Assembly: GCA_030704615.1 (NCBI GenBank)
Contig: CM060733.1
Span: forward strand, 20,832,001-20,896,000
DNA from: Takakia lepidozioides
Taxonomy: Eukaryota; Streptophyta; Takakiopsida; Takakiales; Takakiaceae
Length of the DNA: 64,000 nucleotides
Direction of reading: 5' to 3'
The position numbers and the translations under genes are program-made. Under the pieces are notes generated by a model. It saw only the letters and a program-made list of their open reading frames with translations. It did no database searches and was not told where the DNA came from. Shown one piece after another: positions 22,089 through 33,488 of this stretch (position 1 is the stretch's first letter; each line of letters starts with the position of its first letter).

Positions 22089-24452
22089 GGGGGCAACAAA
22101 GAAAAAAAGAGGTGACTGAGCAGCAGCAGCTACTCCCCCCCCCCCACCTTCTTTTCTTTTCTTTGTTGCCCCCTGATGTCTCCCTCTCACTCTCTCCCTC
22201 TGTCTCTGTCTCTCCTGGGAACCGGCAAGTTGTTATCAGTGTTGATTTCCTGTTTTTTCACCCATACCGGATGAAGTTTTGACAGAGTTTCATCCATCCT
22301 CTATTGGTTTTTCATCCATACCGGATGAGCCACCAGGATGGACACTGAATTACCGTTATGATGGTTTTATTTTATTTTTTCATTCCTCTTTTATTGACTC
22401 TCATCCATACCGGATGAGTCACCAATGAATGAAAAATTACCTCTATGAAGGTTGCCAACAACATCCTGTTTTTCATCCATACCGGTTGAAAAGCTACCAG
22501 GATTATAATTTTTCATTCCTCTTTCATTGACTTTATTATCCATACCGGGTGGTCTGATAATGAATGATGAATTACCTAGGTGGAGGTAAACTGCTGCCAC
22601 AGATGATATTCCCTACTTTTCATCTTGACAATGGATGACGAGTATAGATGATTATGTCCTGGAATTGATCTTAACTACCCCTAATTATGATTAATTACGG
22701 GGTAAAACCCTAACCCCTACCCTAAAACCTATTTTTAACTCTGCTACGGATGAAATCCGTCAGGGTAGAAGAATGTTTTTTACTGTTTTTCATCCACGGA
22801 TGAAAAATCGAGCAGAAAAACCCTATGTTGTCTCTCCCGCTGTCAGAAGCACGCGATGTGCTTCTGAGCTCGAGGGGAGAGTGTTATGGCGGACGTGCTT
22901 TTGTGGCTGCCCTGTTTGTGGTGTCATACCCGTGCTGGGCGAGCGCTTGGGGATGCACGAAGGCGGCGCCTTGTCTCTCTAGCAGTTGGAAACACTGCTG
23001 TAAATGCAATGGCATCTTCCCTCCTCTGGCTTTTAATTTTAGTAGTGGCATTTGTGCTGGGAAGTCTCTCTCCTTCCCTTATATTGCCTTGCGAGTTTGT
23101 CTGCTTTGCTTCATTGCTCATGTGCTTTGTGGAGGCGGCTTGCTGCGGGTGGTGATGGCGCATAACCCTCTTCCCCAATCGCTGAAGGTGCCTTTGGAGT
23201 TTAGGGATCCTTGTGTTTTTATCTTCTTCTCTTGCTTTTGAGATTCTTAGTTGACATCGATGACAAGTGTGAGGGTCTGTGATTCACCTAGGGTTCCACA
23301 ATCCTCACTAATCCGTTGATTTTGTGGGGGCTTGTGATGAGACCAAGTGAGGATCCTCACCTACTTTGAAATTTCTTGAGCATGCAGTTGGGGATATGGG
23401 CTGAGGAGACCTGTAAGTTATCGCGCCTTGAAGTGGTGGCTGCCTGCAGCCCCAAATTCAACCCGACTACTCCTGGTTTGCCATGCTACAGCCTATGTTT
23501 TGGCTTTTGTTGTTCTGCTGTCGATGGGGCAGCTCGACCTGTCTGGCTTGTCTCCAGAGGCCTGCATATAGACCATACCCTATCTTTTGATCCTTGATAG
23601 CAGGGCCTGTGGATTAATGAGCTAGGTTGTAATTTCTTTGGGCCATAGAGGATCTGGTTTTATGGGGGCTGCCTCGGCGGGTTTGGGACTCTAAGGACGT
23701 GGTGGCCTTGAATCTTATGGCGGCAGCATGATAAGGCACCGACCTGCTCCTTTTCGGGCTTGTTTCTGGTGTGTGATGGATCATAGTGAGGTGTTCTTTG
23801 CAAGCTTATGCATGGACCTCTTGAAGGATGAAGATGGTAAGCTGTAATGGAATCCTACCTATAGTCTTGGCCTTATCATGACATCAGGCCTATGACCTGC
23901 AATCTGAGTTTTCAAGATGCTTGTGTGTACATGTCTTGAATTTGCAATATGACAGGCTGATCTCACATTCCCTTGACGCCTTATATGATTACACGTCTTG
24001 GGGTGATTACAAATGGTATGGAATCTGTTTTATCATGCCCAAGTGGATTGCTTGGAGGCATGTCCTGAGTCTGAAATATTGCAGGTTGGTCCTTATGCTT
24101 TGCTTGATGCATGACCCTATGTAATAAAAAGCTGATAAGGTAAGGTGCTGCAATCTGTGATTATGACCTTGTCATGACACCAGGCTCGTGACCTGCAATT
24201 TAATGATCCATTGGCCAAGATGGCCAGATCTCGAGTGTTCAAGATGCTTGTATCCCCTACATGAACAAACCCCGCTCTCCCACCCTGTTTTATCATGACT
24301 GATTGGGTGATGTCAATTCATGGGAAGCTATGACAAGAATGGAAATGTTAGATGGTGCCCTGTTTTGGGCTCTTTAATTGACAATGACCCTAGTGGGTCT
24401 TGTCCGTGTCTTTACATGACATGAATATCTTCCCTCCCTTCTGTGCTGCTCT
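22089..24452 (+). repeat. Structured repeat copy E
   Basis: A full-length copy of the D subfamily in plus orientation. It begins with a fold-back whose 13-bp arms are perfect (GGGGGCAACAAAG at 22089-22101; complement at 22161-22173). It continues with four to six TTCATCC-ATACC-GGATGA hairpins (22250-22800), a telomere-like AACCCTAACCCCTACCC phrase (about 22705), the stem-loop (23269-23360) and the terminal palindrome (24380-24404). It is 2.36 kb long. The frame at 22825-23241 (hydrophobic, Cys-rich) is not conserved with D in frame. Confidence 0.8.
23269..23360 (+). other. Conserved stem-loop in copy E
   Basis: GTGAGGGTC (23269-23277) pairs with GATCCTCAC (23352-23360), including one G-U wobble at the same position as in copy D. 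The inner arm TTCACCT pairs imperfectly with AAGTGAG (23345-23351). Confidence 0.7.
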
Positions 24453-25050
24453 CTTTTAAGCTCCCGACGAGATGAGCTTAAGGTTAGATGGTGGGTTCAG
24501 CTGCAACATATGTCCAACACCAGTTAATCGACTCTATATCTTGGAAACAGGACCGCCCTATCAAATAGGCTAAGTCCTAACAGAAGAGAGTAGAAGAGAT
24601 TCTCAAGGATCTGAATCTGGACCCGCAAGTTTTGACCTTGCTGGATAAATCTGACTTAGAGAGTGTAGTGTCCAAAGCCATGTCTGTTACCAGAAAAAAT
24701 TGTCCGATGAAAATGAAGTTAGGAAGAAAACTTCCCTGAACCTGTTTCCAGTCTGTGACATAGGGGAGGACATCATGGATGCGCTCAAGGGTCTATCCCA
24801 CTCTTGGCACCAGACTGAAATTTATACTCAGGGCAGGAAGCCTACCTTTGAACAGTAAACAGAAGCAGAGAGGAAAGGGAGAGTGCAATTGCCCGTTGTG
24901 TGGGCAACCTGAAGACAATATTCATTTTCTGATGTCCGGGGTCCTCTCACCAAAGAGACGCTCTCTTCAAATCTATCAAGGGAATTGTGCACGTACCTCT
25001 ATTTACCAACTTTGAAAGTCTCGAAGCTGAGCCATTTGAAAGCCCAACCC
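24453..25050 (+). pseudogene. Reverse-transcriptase C-terminal fragment F2 (zf-RVT type)
   Basis: A second copy of F1, very similar at the nucleotide level but with small indels. It contains LKFILRAGSLPLNSKQ and CNCPLCGQPEDNIHFLM in the frame 24779-25015. It lacks the last ~190 bp of F1 and runs into half of another fold-back at 25055. With F1 it forms the order C-F1-E-F2-G. Confidence 0.6.
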
Positions 25051-25300
25051 CTTCTGCTCAGTAACTCCCCCCCCCCCCCCAAACCTTTTTATTTTTGTTT
25101 TGTTACGTCATCTCTTCCTCTCTTTCCCTCTCTCTCTCTCACTTTTGATGTGACATACAAGTTATGGACAACTCTCGACATCTTTCCCTTGATCCCACAT
25201 GACAAGACAGACCATAGACCATCTCCCCACCCTGACCTACCTCTGCTGCTAGGGTTGGTGCTTCAAGCGAGCTGCTGCGGTGCTGTCGCGGCTGCCAACG
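25051..25300 (+). repeat. Structured repeat copy G, partial
   Basis: A CTGCTCAGTAACTCCCCCC phrase, a T-rich stretch and a long TC tract match the right half of the 5' fold-back of copies A and C. A degenerate TTATGGACAACTCTCGACAT phrase follows, matching ATGGAATTGTTGTCCCGACT in C. Homology fades after about 25250. Confidence 0.5.
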
Positions 25301-26051
25301 GCGCGGGTCCCCGCCGCTGCAGGGCGTCTCTTCCCCGCTCACCACGGCTCTTTCTCTCTTCAGCTTGTTTACATCATGCCTCTGCACGGCGTTTCTACCA
25401 CACAGGGGAGAGAGAGATCAGCCCGTGCTTAGGGCAAGAAAGCAAGAGAGAAAGTGAGGGAGGAGGCGGTGCTTACCTTGGGCGTTGGAGCGGCGTTGGG
25501 GCAAACTCCTTGGGGCCTTGCGACCACCTCAGGCTCAGCAGCAGGTGCGTTTCTCCTCTATCCTGAACCCCACTCTCTTAACTCCCTATCTCCCAAAGAA
25601 CAAACGAAAACGGGAGGGGAAGGAGGTGCTTCAAGCACTTAGGAAAATACAAGGGCGCGGCGCCTACGTGCGACGCCTGGCCATCGCATGCCTGCGCCCC
25701 GTTTTTTTTTGAAATGTACAAATGGTATTCGCGACGGTGGGCCGTTGCTGCTTGCGACCCCCGGCCCCATAGATAAAAAAAAACATGTCGCCTCCCGCGA
25801 CGGCTTTTCGTCGCGGGGTGCGATCCCCGGTGTAAAAAATTGAAAAAACGTGTTGCCAAATGCGACGCAAGGGTGGGATGCTCCGCCTTTGGTTACCAAT
25901 TTTGAAAGCCCCGAGGCTGAGGCATAGGGTTTTTTCGCCAACGGGTTTTGAGAAATGAAAGTGCTGGTGGTGTGTATTAATTAGGATGCGATGGTGAGGA
26001 AACATCGACCCGTCTCCCTCGAGGATGGGGAGGTAGTACCACATATCGATT
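25301..26051. other. GC-rich stretch, possible CACTA subterminal region
   Basis: No gene is recognised. From 25635 the sequence CACTTAGGAAAATACAAGGG is followed by repeated GCGACG/CGTCGC motifs (25660-25870). GC-rich subterminal repeats of this kind are typical of CACTA ends, and a transposase relic lies downstream. I found no matching right end, so the boundary is only a suggestion. Confidence 0.3.
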
Positions 26052-27109
26052 ATGGCCCTAGAGCGACCGTTGTTTTGTAGCGAGGAGCCACCCATTGCAC
26101 CTGATCCAATACAGGTTGCCGGACACAATCGTAGAAGGGACCGGGGCCAAATTTCAGGTGATGCGGAGGATGTTGACACTCCGGGATCGAGTCGAGCGCG
26201 CCGCGGGTTGCCCCCTCACGGGCCACCCCATCCACCCACGTCCACCTTTGACACCACCCCCCCCGACAGGATTGAGTGTTGGTGCACTAAGTGTTGGGAA
26301 TGGATACCGCTGGGCGACACCAGACCACCGAGGCGACGACCGCATGTTGTCGAAAAACATTACAAGAAAAACAGGATTGCGGATGCGGCAAAGGTGAGTG
26401 TTTTTCCCACCCCTCTCAATAACATTCATTTAAGGGTACATTTAGGTTTATCTAATAATATAGTATGATTGGTAAGCATACATGAATCCAAATTACGACA
26501 TAAGTATTGATGTGTTGTTCACTACGCATATTGCAGCCATGACTTGATGCCCAAGCTCGCAATCACATTGCACAAGAGGCATTTCGCCGGTCTACTTGCA
26601 GAATTTGTGCCAGAGCATGTGTCCGATGTGACTAGTTGGTTCCCCCAGCAGCACGTAGATGAGATGCGTAGGATCGAGGGGTATTGTAGGTGTCGTATGT
26701 GTTATGGCCGGCAACGAGCAGGCCCACCCTCCCCCTCCAGTTTCCTCAGGCGGTCCCCCTGATCCAGTGTCCTCATCTGATGATTCTCCGCACTGTACAT
26801 GCAGTAGCAGCTTGCAGGCCGATTGTGGCCCCCCCCCCCCCATCTGTTTCTTTGCCTGATCCACCTCCGTTAGTACTTGTTCCGAACGTTGTACCCCCGG
26901 CTGCACCTTCGACATTACATCCTCAACCACCTCCACTTTCATCTCCTCCGCCAGCAGTACCACCTCTACCTCCACCTCCACCTCTACGTGCATGTGCCCC
27001 CCGAACCCCTAGGAGGGGTCGGCTTCGCCCTAGGTTTCCTCCCCTTCGCTTGGGCGGCCTGAGCCGGATCCTCACCCCCGGTGGAAAGCGCATAGGACTA
27101 TGTTACTGA
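26052..27109 (+). CDS. CACTA-associated ORF with Cys/His motif and proline-rich tail
   Basis: Exon 1 (26052-26393) ends in a zinc-finger-like block, ECWCTKCWEWIPLGD, then a basic region with HVVEKHYKKN. A clean intron follows (GTGAGT at 26394, TTGCAG ending at 26536). Exon 2 continues with KLAITLHKRHFAGLLAEF, VTSWFPQQHVDEMRRIEGY and a second pair of cysteines (CRCRMC). It then enters a very proline-rich low-complexity stretch up to 27109. The exon 1 frame does not join exon 2 cleanly, so there is a one-base shift or a different frame is used. No known function is assigned. Confidence 0.45.
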
Positions 27110-27690
27110 GGACCGTCCAGCCTCGTTGTTGGGGGAATCATCTCGACCCTCCCACCCCCATCCGAGAGAATGTGGAGTTCGAGTATTGGGGGAGACGGTA
27201 TGTTGTGAGAGCCGCTACAGACCTTGCTATGGGTCGGGGTTTATTCACGGTCAATAATATTGTGGTTCCTCCTCGGAAAAACAACATGGTGGACTTGTTT
27301 CCCTACTACGGTGCATACTACACCTCCGCGGAGTTCCATACATTACGCCTCGAAGCCCCATACATCCTACCCTACATTTTGGGTGTCAACGGACAGGATG
27401 TACGTAGACGGGGGTTGTCTCCTATTGAGATCAGATTTTGTGATGGTGACCCCGATATCTTCGGCAATGTTGCTGGGCTGGTCAACGGTTCTTTTGGTCA
27501 TCCTAGGCGAACCAATGTAGTATGGGACGAGCGAAGCGATGGGCATGAGAGCTTTTGTGGTCATACGTTGGTATACTGTGAGGGGATGCATATGTTTGTG
27601 ATGACATGTGCTAGTAGGACTATAAGGGCTGGCAGAGAGCTATTTGCATCATACGAGTTATCCCCGGATGATTGGGACCTCCGATTATAG
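27100..27690 (+). CDS. SET-domain-like protein in the CACTA-like region
   Basis: This 196-codon ORF shows the SET order: GRGLF (residues 45-49, the GxG motif), YYGAYY (69-74, the YxG motif), FGNVAGLVNGSFG then TNVVW (121-142, in place of the NHxC motif), and IRAGRELFASYE near the end (175-186, the GEELxxxY motif). SET enzymes transfer methyl groups from S-adenosylmethionine to lysines, usually on histones. The canonical NHS is changed to NGS, which is seen in divergent SET proteins and leaves activity uncertain. It may be the 3' exon of the preceding ORF. It lies upstream of the tnp2 relic on the same strand. Confidence 0.6.
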   Translation: MLLRTVQPRCWGNHLDPPTPIRENVEFEYWGRRYVVRAATDLAMGRGLFTVNNIVVPPRKNNMVDLFPYYGAYYTSAEFHTLRLEAPYILPYILGVNGQDVRRRGLSPIEIRFCDGDPDIFGNVAGLVNGSFGHPRRTNVVWDERSDGHESFCGHTLVYCEGMHMFVMTCASRTIRAGRELFASYELSPDDWDLRL

Positions 27691-28400
27691 CGTGAGTGGG
27701 ATGTGTATGATAGAAATAGGGTTCCTTTGAGACGGGGATCACGTAGAGGGACATTGTAGATATTCTCATGATGTACTTTGTATACATCCGATTAATCGAT
27801 TGATGTAAATATTTTCTTGTTGCTCATGTGGGTTGCAACTTTGCATATGTGATCTAAACATACTCATGCACATGTGGATCAAATATGAGCTTGAACCAAG
27901 TTGATTCAATGGGTCATTCTAGTGTTGAACGCAGCTACGTGTCGTAGAGACGGAAAATTGCGTTTCGCCTGCACATGATTTTGTTTTAATTCCATTTTCA
28001 TGTCATATGCTTAATGATAGCATATGCGATGTGCGTGCAAAATTTGGAAGTAAACAAAAGTCATTTGGACCCAGAACCATATTTTATTCTCTCATTTGCA
28101 CTCCAAAGTTGAGTTATTTTCAACTTCATGCACACTTCATAAAAAGTTCTGCAAAAGTGACCCTAGATTTTATTATTTTTATTTTTATTTTTCTCATTTT
28201 GTTTTTGTCTGATTCTTTGCATGGATGTAGTGGTGCAAAGCCTAATGTCACAGAACAAAATAGAGCCAAAAATAAAATCATTACGCCCCTCAAAACCACA
28301 ATCATATATTTTCTAAATGCAAATTTTTATTTTAAATTCATTTAAATTCGATTTAATTCAAAATTGGTGCAAGGGTGAGTGCGTCGTTGGGGAGGCAAAT

Positions 28401-28439
<39 letters not shown>

Positions 28440-28900
28440 CTGCTGGATCTTTGTACAGGTGTTGCACATATATTTAAGCACATGTAAGAAAAAGTAAAGC
28501 TTGAGCCACATCCGTTTGATGGGGTGCAATGGCATGAGAGGATTTTCTTTCACATTAATAAACAAAAATTGGGTGATAGGGTGAACGCGTCATTGGGGGG
28601 GCCAAATGATTTTGTTTGGGTTTGAAACTTTGCATGCGTGACGTTGCGCACATACATGTAATTATTGAATGACATATTTGATGCATGCACACATTGAAGG
28701 TTGTTGTTTGCATTTTGCTTATAATAAGTTGTATGGTTGCAATGACACATTATAATATATGTCCCTATGTTCATTTGTTCGTATCAGGACTTTGTCCATC
28801 CCTTCCTGGTCCTTTCTCTTGGCACCCCATCCGAAAACAACCAAAGTACATAAGGTGGGAGCCGTGGGTGAGACGCCGCCCCCATGGTACCGGACGATAA
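27691..28900. other. AT-rich spacer with poly(T) run
   Basis: No gene is recognised. A pure T run of about 38 bases lies at 28402-28439. A short phrase (AAATTGGTGCAAGGGTGAGT, then CGTCGTTGGGGAGGC) at about 28360 recurs in altered form at about 28565, so part of the spacer is an imperfect duplication. The stretch separates the SET ORF from the transposase relic. Confidence 0.4.
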
Positions 28901-31900
28901 TGACGATGACAGTGACAACAACAATGAGCATGGAATTAACCAGGAGGATGTGCAAGCCATGAAGGATCTCTTAATGCATCATGTGGGCGTTGATGCATCC
29001 CATGGAGAGGGAACCCGGCCAATCGATGATTCAGAAATGGCCCCCTAAAATGACATGGAGAGAGAGGCGAGAACTCCCTTGTACGAAAGGGCGAAACTTG
29101 AAAGTGAGTCGACTTTCAACAATATTACTTTTGCTCAATCTTCAAATTCGATTTGGCATACGTAATGTTGGGATGTCTGCCATAATGCGAACTATTGCAG
29201 ACTATATCCTTGCTCCACACTTGAAACCCAAGATGCCACGATCGCGGACAAATGCGCGCGAAGTCTTGGACTCTGTGGGGATGGGCTATAAGATTTTTCA
29301 TGCATGTCCATGTGATAAAACCCTATACTACAGAGAGGATTCGCGTCTCACCAAGTGCCCAAAGTGCAAGAAAGACCGATATCGGGATGATGTCAAAGGA
29401 AAAAAAGTACCACGCAAGGTATAAGAGTCATTCCCCCTCGCATGGAAATTACTTTATTTAATCTTCTCAATGCATGTAAAGTGTATTTCACAAAGTTTAG
29501 GGTTTCGATAGTAGTATTCATGCAAGATCTGATTGTGGTTTTGGAAGGAGTGAGTGAGGAGTGGAAGGAGCGACTTTCGGTTTTGACCATTCACGCCCAA
29601 ATGAGGGAGAGGCTGCATAAAGGGAAAGGCATAAGGGTGTTTTATTATGTGTGCTAATGGGATGACTACATGTGGGGGACATAGGGTATTTCATCCTAGA
29701 AACTTTCCGATCATCCCACGATTGAGGGCACAGTACCGAAGCCCCAAATTGGCCAGACTCATGAAATGACACGCCTCGCATCGGAGCCCCCCGGGAAAGG
29801 TGTGCGGGCCACAAGATTCACAAGCATAGAGGTATATTGAAGAGATGTGGTTTTTTCTCTTGGAGGACCCACGACATGTCCACCTCGGCTTCTCCTCGGA
29901 TGGGGTCAACCCATTCTCTGTCCAGTTATGTAATCATTCCACTTGGCCGGTGACCATGGTGAATTACAACATCCATCCGTATCTTTCAATTAAAAAATGC
30001 CATATCATATTGGCTGCCATTATGCCAGATGAGTGTTCTCATTTCATGTTTATTATTGCCTTGGACTTTACATTAAACTTCTGATCTCTGACGCAATTCG
30101 GATGCAAGATTGATGAATGACATAATCATGGAGTAAGACGTGTAATTCATTTTGTAGTATAGTTTGCATATTGGTGGAGCATTGAAACAATGATGTGAAT
30201 GTCTCATAGGGAAAAAACAAGTGGCAAACATGGACACGTACTTGCGACCTCTTGTTGATGAACTTAAGGAGCTGTGAAGGGGGGTTCTGGCATTGGATGC
30301 TTCACTTGACCCTATGGCCGGACAATCTTTTCAGATGAGAGACATCTTGCTTTGGACAATGCATGATTATCCAGGTATATTATGTTCCCCATGAACAACC
30401 CGCGTACATTTCACTTGTCAATGCCAAATAATATCGATGAGGATTGGGATTGATTGAAGTAGCGACAATAGTCTTGTGCACCGTAGTGGGGTAGATGGCA
30501 TTATGGGCCATGCACATGACAACTTTTTGTCTTTGCTAATGTGGTGGGGATGTGTAGTACATGACTAACTGTTTACTCAGGGCTAAGCACCCAAGGGTAC
30601 CATACATGCTTGCATTGTGGCGATGATCTTGATACACATATTCCCGCCATCTTCACAAGATGGTGTATCCCAACTACCGCAAGTTTCTTCCTATGATCCA
30701 TCGATGGAGAAGAAGAGAGAAACACTTGTTTGATGGCAAAGAGGAAGTACCCCCCCCCCTCTATGACACCATCCGGGCAGTTTTGGGAGGACCGATGGAA
30801 GGAGGCCCATGCGGGCACGGATGGTGAAGTGGACGGAGACTCCCAAGACTCCCCACGACTCTCACCACAAGGTTTCCGCCCCATGGTGAGTCATATGTCA
30901 CCCCCACTAAGACTCACTAAGCTACCACCACCCTTCGTGGAACCACCCCCACCGCAACCCGGTGTGCGGGGCTCCACCTAGCATGAGCGCCTCTGCCTCC
31001 TTGAGTGCCTTGGGCACTCAAGGGTGCTTTAGCCCCCGTACCTATTGTTGCCACTGCCCCCACCACAGGGGCAGCCCCTCTCATGTCCCGACCCCCTGCC
31101 CTCAAGGCAAAGGGCCGCGACATGCCCGACATGAAGCAACTTTCGATCTTCTACGAGTTGCCATATTGGGCGGTACATATTCCACAAAAACATCGTCAAT
31201 ATCCCTATGCATGCATGTAATATTGCACATTTGGTATGCGTTGCATTGTCACTTTCACGTCAAAAAAATTGTGTAAGTATTTGTGGGTGGGGATATATGT
31301 AGGACCTGAAGATTCGCCATCTTCTAGATCCCATGTATATTGAGAAGAATGTCTGCTCGTCTTTTTTTTCTGGTTCTTTATGGCACGCCGACAAATAAGG
31401 AAGTGGCTGCAAAAAGAGATTCTCTCGGTATTAGAAAGGAGCTTGAGGAGGAGGGTCGCATGCGCCATCTATGGACCGAACAAAATGGTGTGGACCCATA
31501 GGGTGTTGTATGGTGGAAGTATAGGCGCACACCTTGACAATGAACAAAGGAGGAATGCAAGAAAGTGATAGCCACCATAAGTACTGTCCGAACACCAACT
31601 GGTTATGGGTCATCCCTTATACGAAGTTCAGCGAAGAAGACGGGGTCCATGGTTTGAAGTCTCATGACTACCACAATCTATTGCAAGACATCTTGCCCAT
31701 TGCAGTACGTGAGACATTGACTCCCGAGGTTCGTGAGACAATCTATAGATTGAGAGGCTTGTTCCGGTGGATTTGCTCCAAAGAGTTGGAGGAAGCGGAT
31801 TTTCCACGCATGAAGAAGGAGGCGGTGGAAATAATGTGTATGTTGGAGATGCACATTCATCTCTCCTTCTTTGACGTCGAAGTGCATTTGGTAGTGCACT

Positions 31901-32230
31901 TAGTGGAAGAGGCTTCGATTTCCGGCCCCGTTCATTCTCAGTGGATGTACTTCCTTGAGCGTTATATGAAGACTTTGAAAGGATTTGTAAGACAAATGAC
32001 GCACCCGGAGGGTAGCATGGCGGAGACGTTGCAAGAAGCTATGTTCTATTGCACGGAGTACATGGCAAGGGTGGATGAGGAAGCCCCTCGGATGTGGAAG
32101 GAATAGAAGGATGCACGAACCAAAGACATCGTTTTGCCCAAAAAATCGAAGAGGGTAAAATTGCTGACCGAGCAAGCGCATGACTTTATACTGAAGAACA
32201 CCCCATCCATACATGAGTAGGAGGCAAGAT
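28901..32230 (+). pseudogene. CACTA tnp2-type transposase, decayed
   Basis: Blocks of a tnp2 (Transposase_21) protein appear in the right order, separated by stops and frame changes. They include GYKIFHACPCDKTLYY with LTKCPKCKKDRY (29285-29370), SPKLARLMK (about 29740), DPRHVHLGFSSDGVNPF (about 29868), TWPVTMVNYNIHPYL, MRDILLWTMHDYPG (to 30375), SIFYELPYWAVHI (31143-31180), and a long open C-terminal part (31534-32106) starting near GLKSHDYHNLLQDILP and including HSQWMYFLERYMKTLKGFVR. An intact protein would cut and join element ends in the nucleus. It is the likely former source of transposition for this region. Confidence 0.85.
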
Positions 32231-33227
32231 ACAATAACCTTGTACAGTAACGAGAGGATGAGACGCTTGCATGGAGGCGGAACCATCCAAGGCCGGTTAC
32301 TAGACGCCCACGACGAAGAGCGGGCCGTTGGAATGTTCCTTCATAAAATTTGCCCATGGAATTGCAGCCTCTAAGTTCATTCCAACAGTGGCTTCGGACT
32401 TCAGTTTATGACACCGTTGCTCAAGGAGAGGTGGTTTCAGATTTGGTGCAAGCCCCAACTAGACGACAGCACTGTGATTCTTCTTCACAACATTTGCTAT
32501 AGTGTTGCAACTTTCAACGGCACTGTATTGGCAAAAAGGTTTCTCCCATGGGTTGTTATGGTTCATATCAAACAAGCTCTTTTGCCCTTCACAACTTCAG
32601 CATGATCTTTGTGTAAAACTTTTCCCACAAATGCTTTGCTATGGTAGGTTTGACGAGGCAAGAAAGCTATGAGAATCAAATGTTAAAAGAACGAGAGATA
32701 TATTTGCCGGCAAGCCTTGGCATGGATTCAAAGCTAGGGAGATGCCCACATGCTTTAGTGTTTTTTGAGACATCCTGTAGCATTCTCATATTGCATGAAA
32801 GACACCTAATACCTGGGGAGCCTGACTTGAAGGTGGAGCTGGCAAGGTTGCTTGAGCAGATGGAGTTTGGAAGCTATGCTGGGGGCTGCACATCGCCCCA
32901 ACTATCCAGGTTCAGGAGCTCTACCTGCAACTGTGCTTGTGACAAATTTCAAGGCCTAGTATTCACTTAGTCCCTGCCATTTCCATCACTAGTCAGCCAT
33001 CAACAGGGCGAACACTAGTGCAAATCAATGAGCCAGAGTTGCATGGCAATGATCCACACGTACAGTTTACTTATTTATTCATTGCTGATTCATACACTGG
33101 CCCCTCTTCTATCCTCAATGCCCTTCTATCCTCAATACAAAAGCCATGGCTAATACCTAAATATCTTAATATGTTAACAGGAAATAAGTCACGGTACCTT
33201 GAATAAATCCTAGCACTTTGTAAAACT
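32231..33227. other. Unassigned sequence after the transposase relic
   Basis: Two plus-strand frames (32408-32605 and 32641-32970, 65 and 109 codons) contain no motif I recognise. I see no terminal inverted repeat that would mark the CACTA end. Confidence 0.3.
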
Positions 33228-33488
33228 CTAAATAGGAAAATCCCAATTATGTTCGAGCACATAGTACTGCAGTGCGTTGTTTGGATTCTTTGGTAGAAAT
33301 AGTCCAATTTCTGCACATTTCTCGAAAACTCTCTGAATGGCACAGTGATCACTTCCATCCTCGTCTTTTGATGTGCCACTCCATCTGGGACCATAACATA
33401 GTGAGTTCTTCACAATGTCGATCAAACCTGCCCTAAATGATTTCAAATCCATGTCTGGGTGCAGATTCAGTTTGAGCATACTACCCAT
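33228..33488 (-). CDS. Unidentified 86-codon minus-strand ORF
   Basis: The protein-like sequence begins MGSMLKLNLHPDMDLKSF and is balanced in composition, with several charged and aromatic residues (VKNSLCYGPRW, FEKCAEIGLFLPKNPNNA). It could be an exon of a longer minus-strand gene or chance. No family is recognised and no neighbouring exon is clear. It lies about 560 bp upstream of, and divergent from, the peroxidase. Confidence 0.25.
   Translation of the reverse strand: MGSMLKLNLHPDMDLKSFRAGLIDIVKNSLCYGPRWSGTSKDEDGSDHCAIQRVFEKCAEIGLFLPKNPNNALQYYVLEHNWDFPI

Noticed and set aside
22825-23241. 138-codon hydrophobic, Cys-rich open frame in repeat copy E, with a counterpart in copy D
   Set aside because: The two frames align only in pieces and shift against each other through indels, so there is no sign that a protein is conserved.
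25664-26179. 171-codon minus-strand open frame
   Set aside because: It overlaps the plus-strand Cys/His ORF and the GC-rich subterminal zone. Its translation is low in order and no motif is seen, so it is likely a GC-driven shadow.
33001-33020. CACTAGTG near 33013 as the right end of the second CACTA element
   Set aside because: The flanking bases do not match the candidate left end at 25635, and no 3-bp duplication can be paired.
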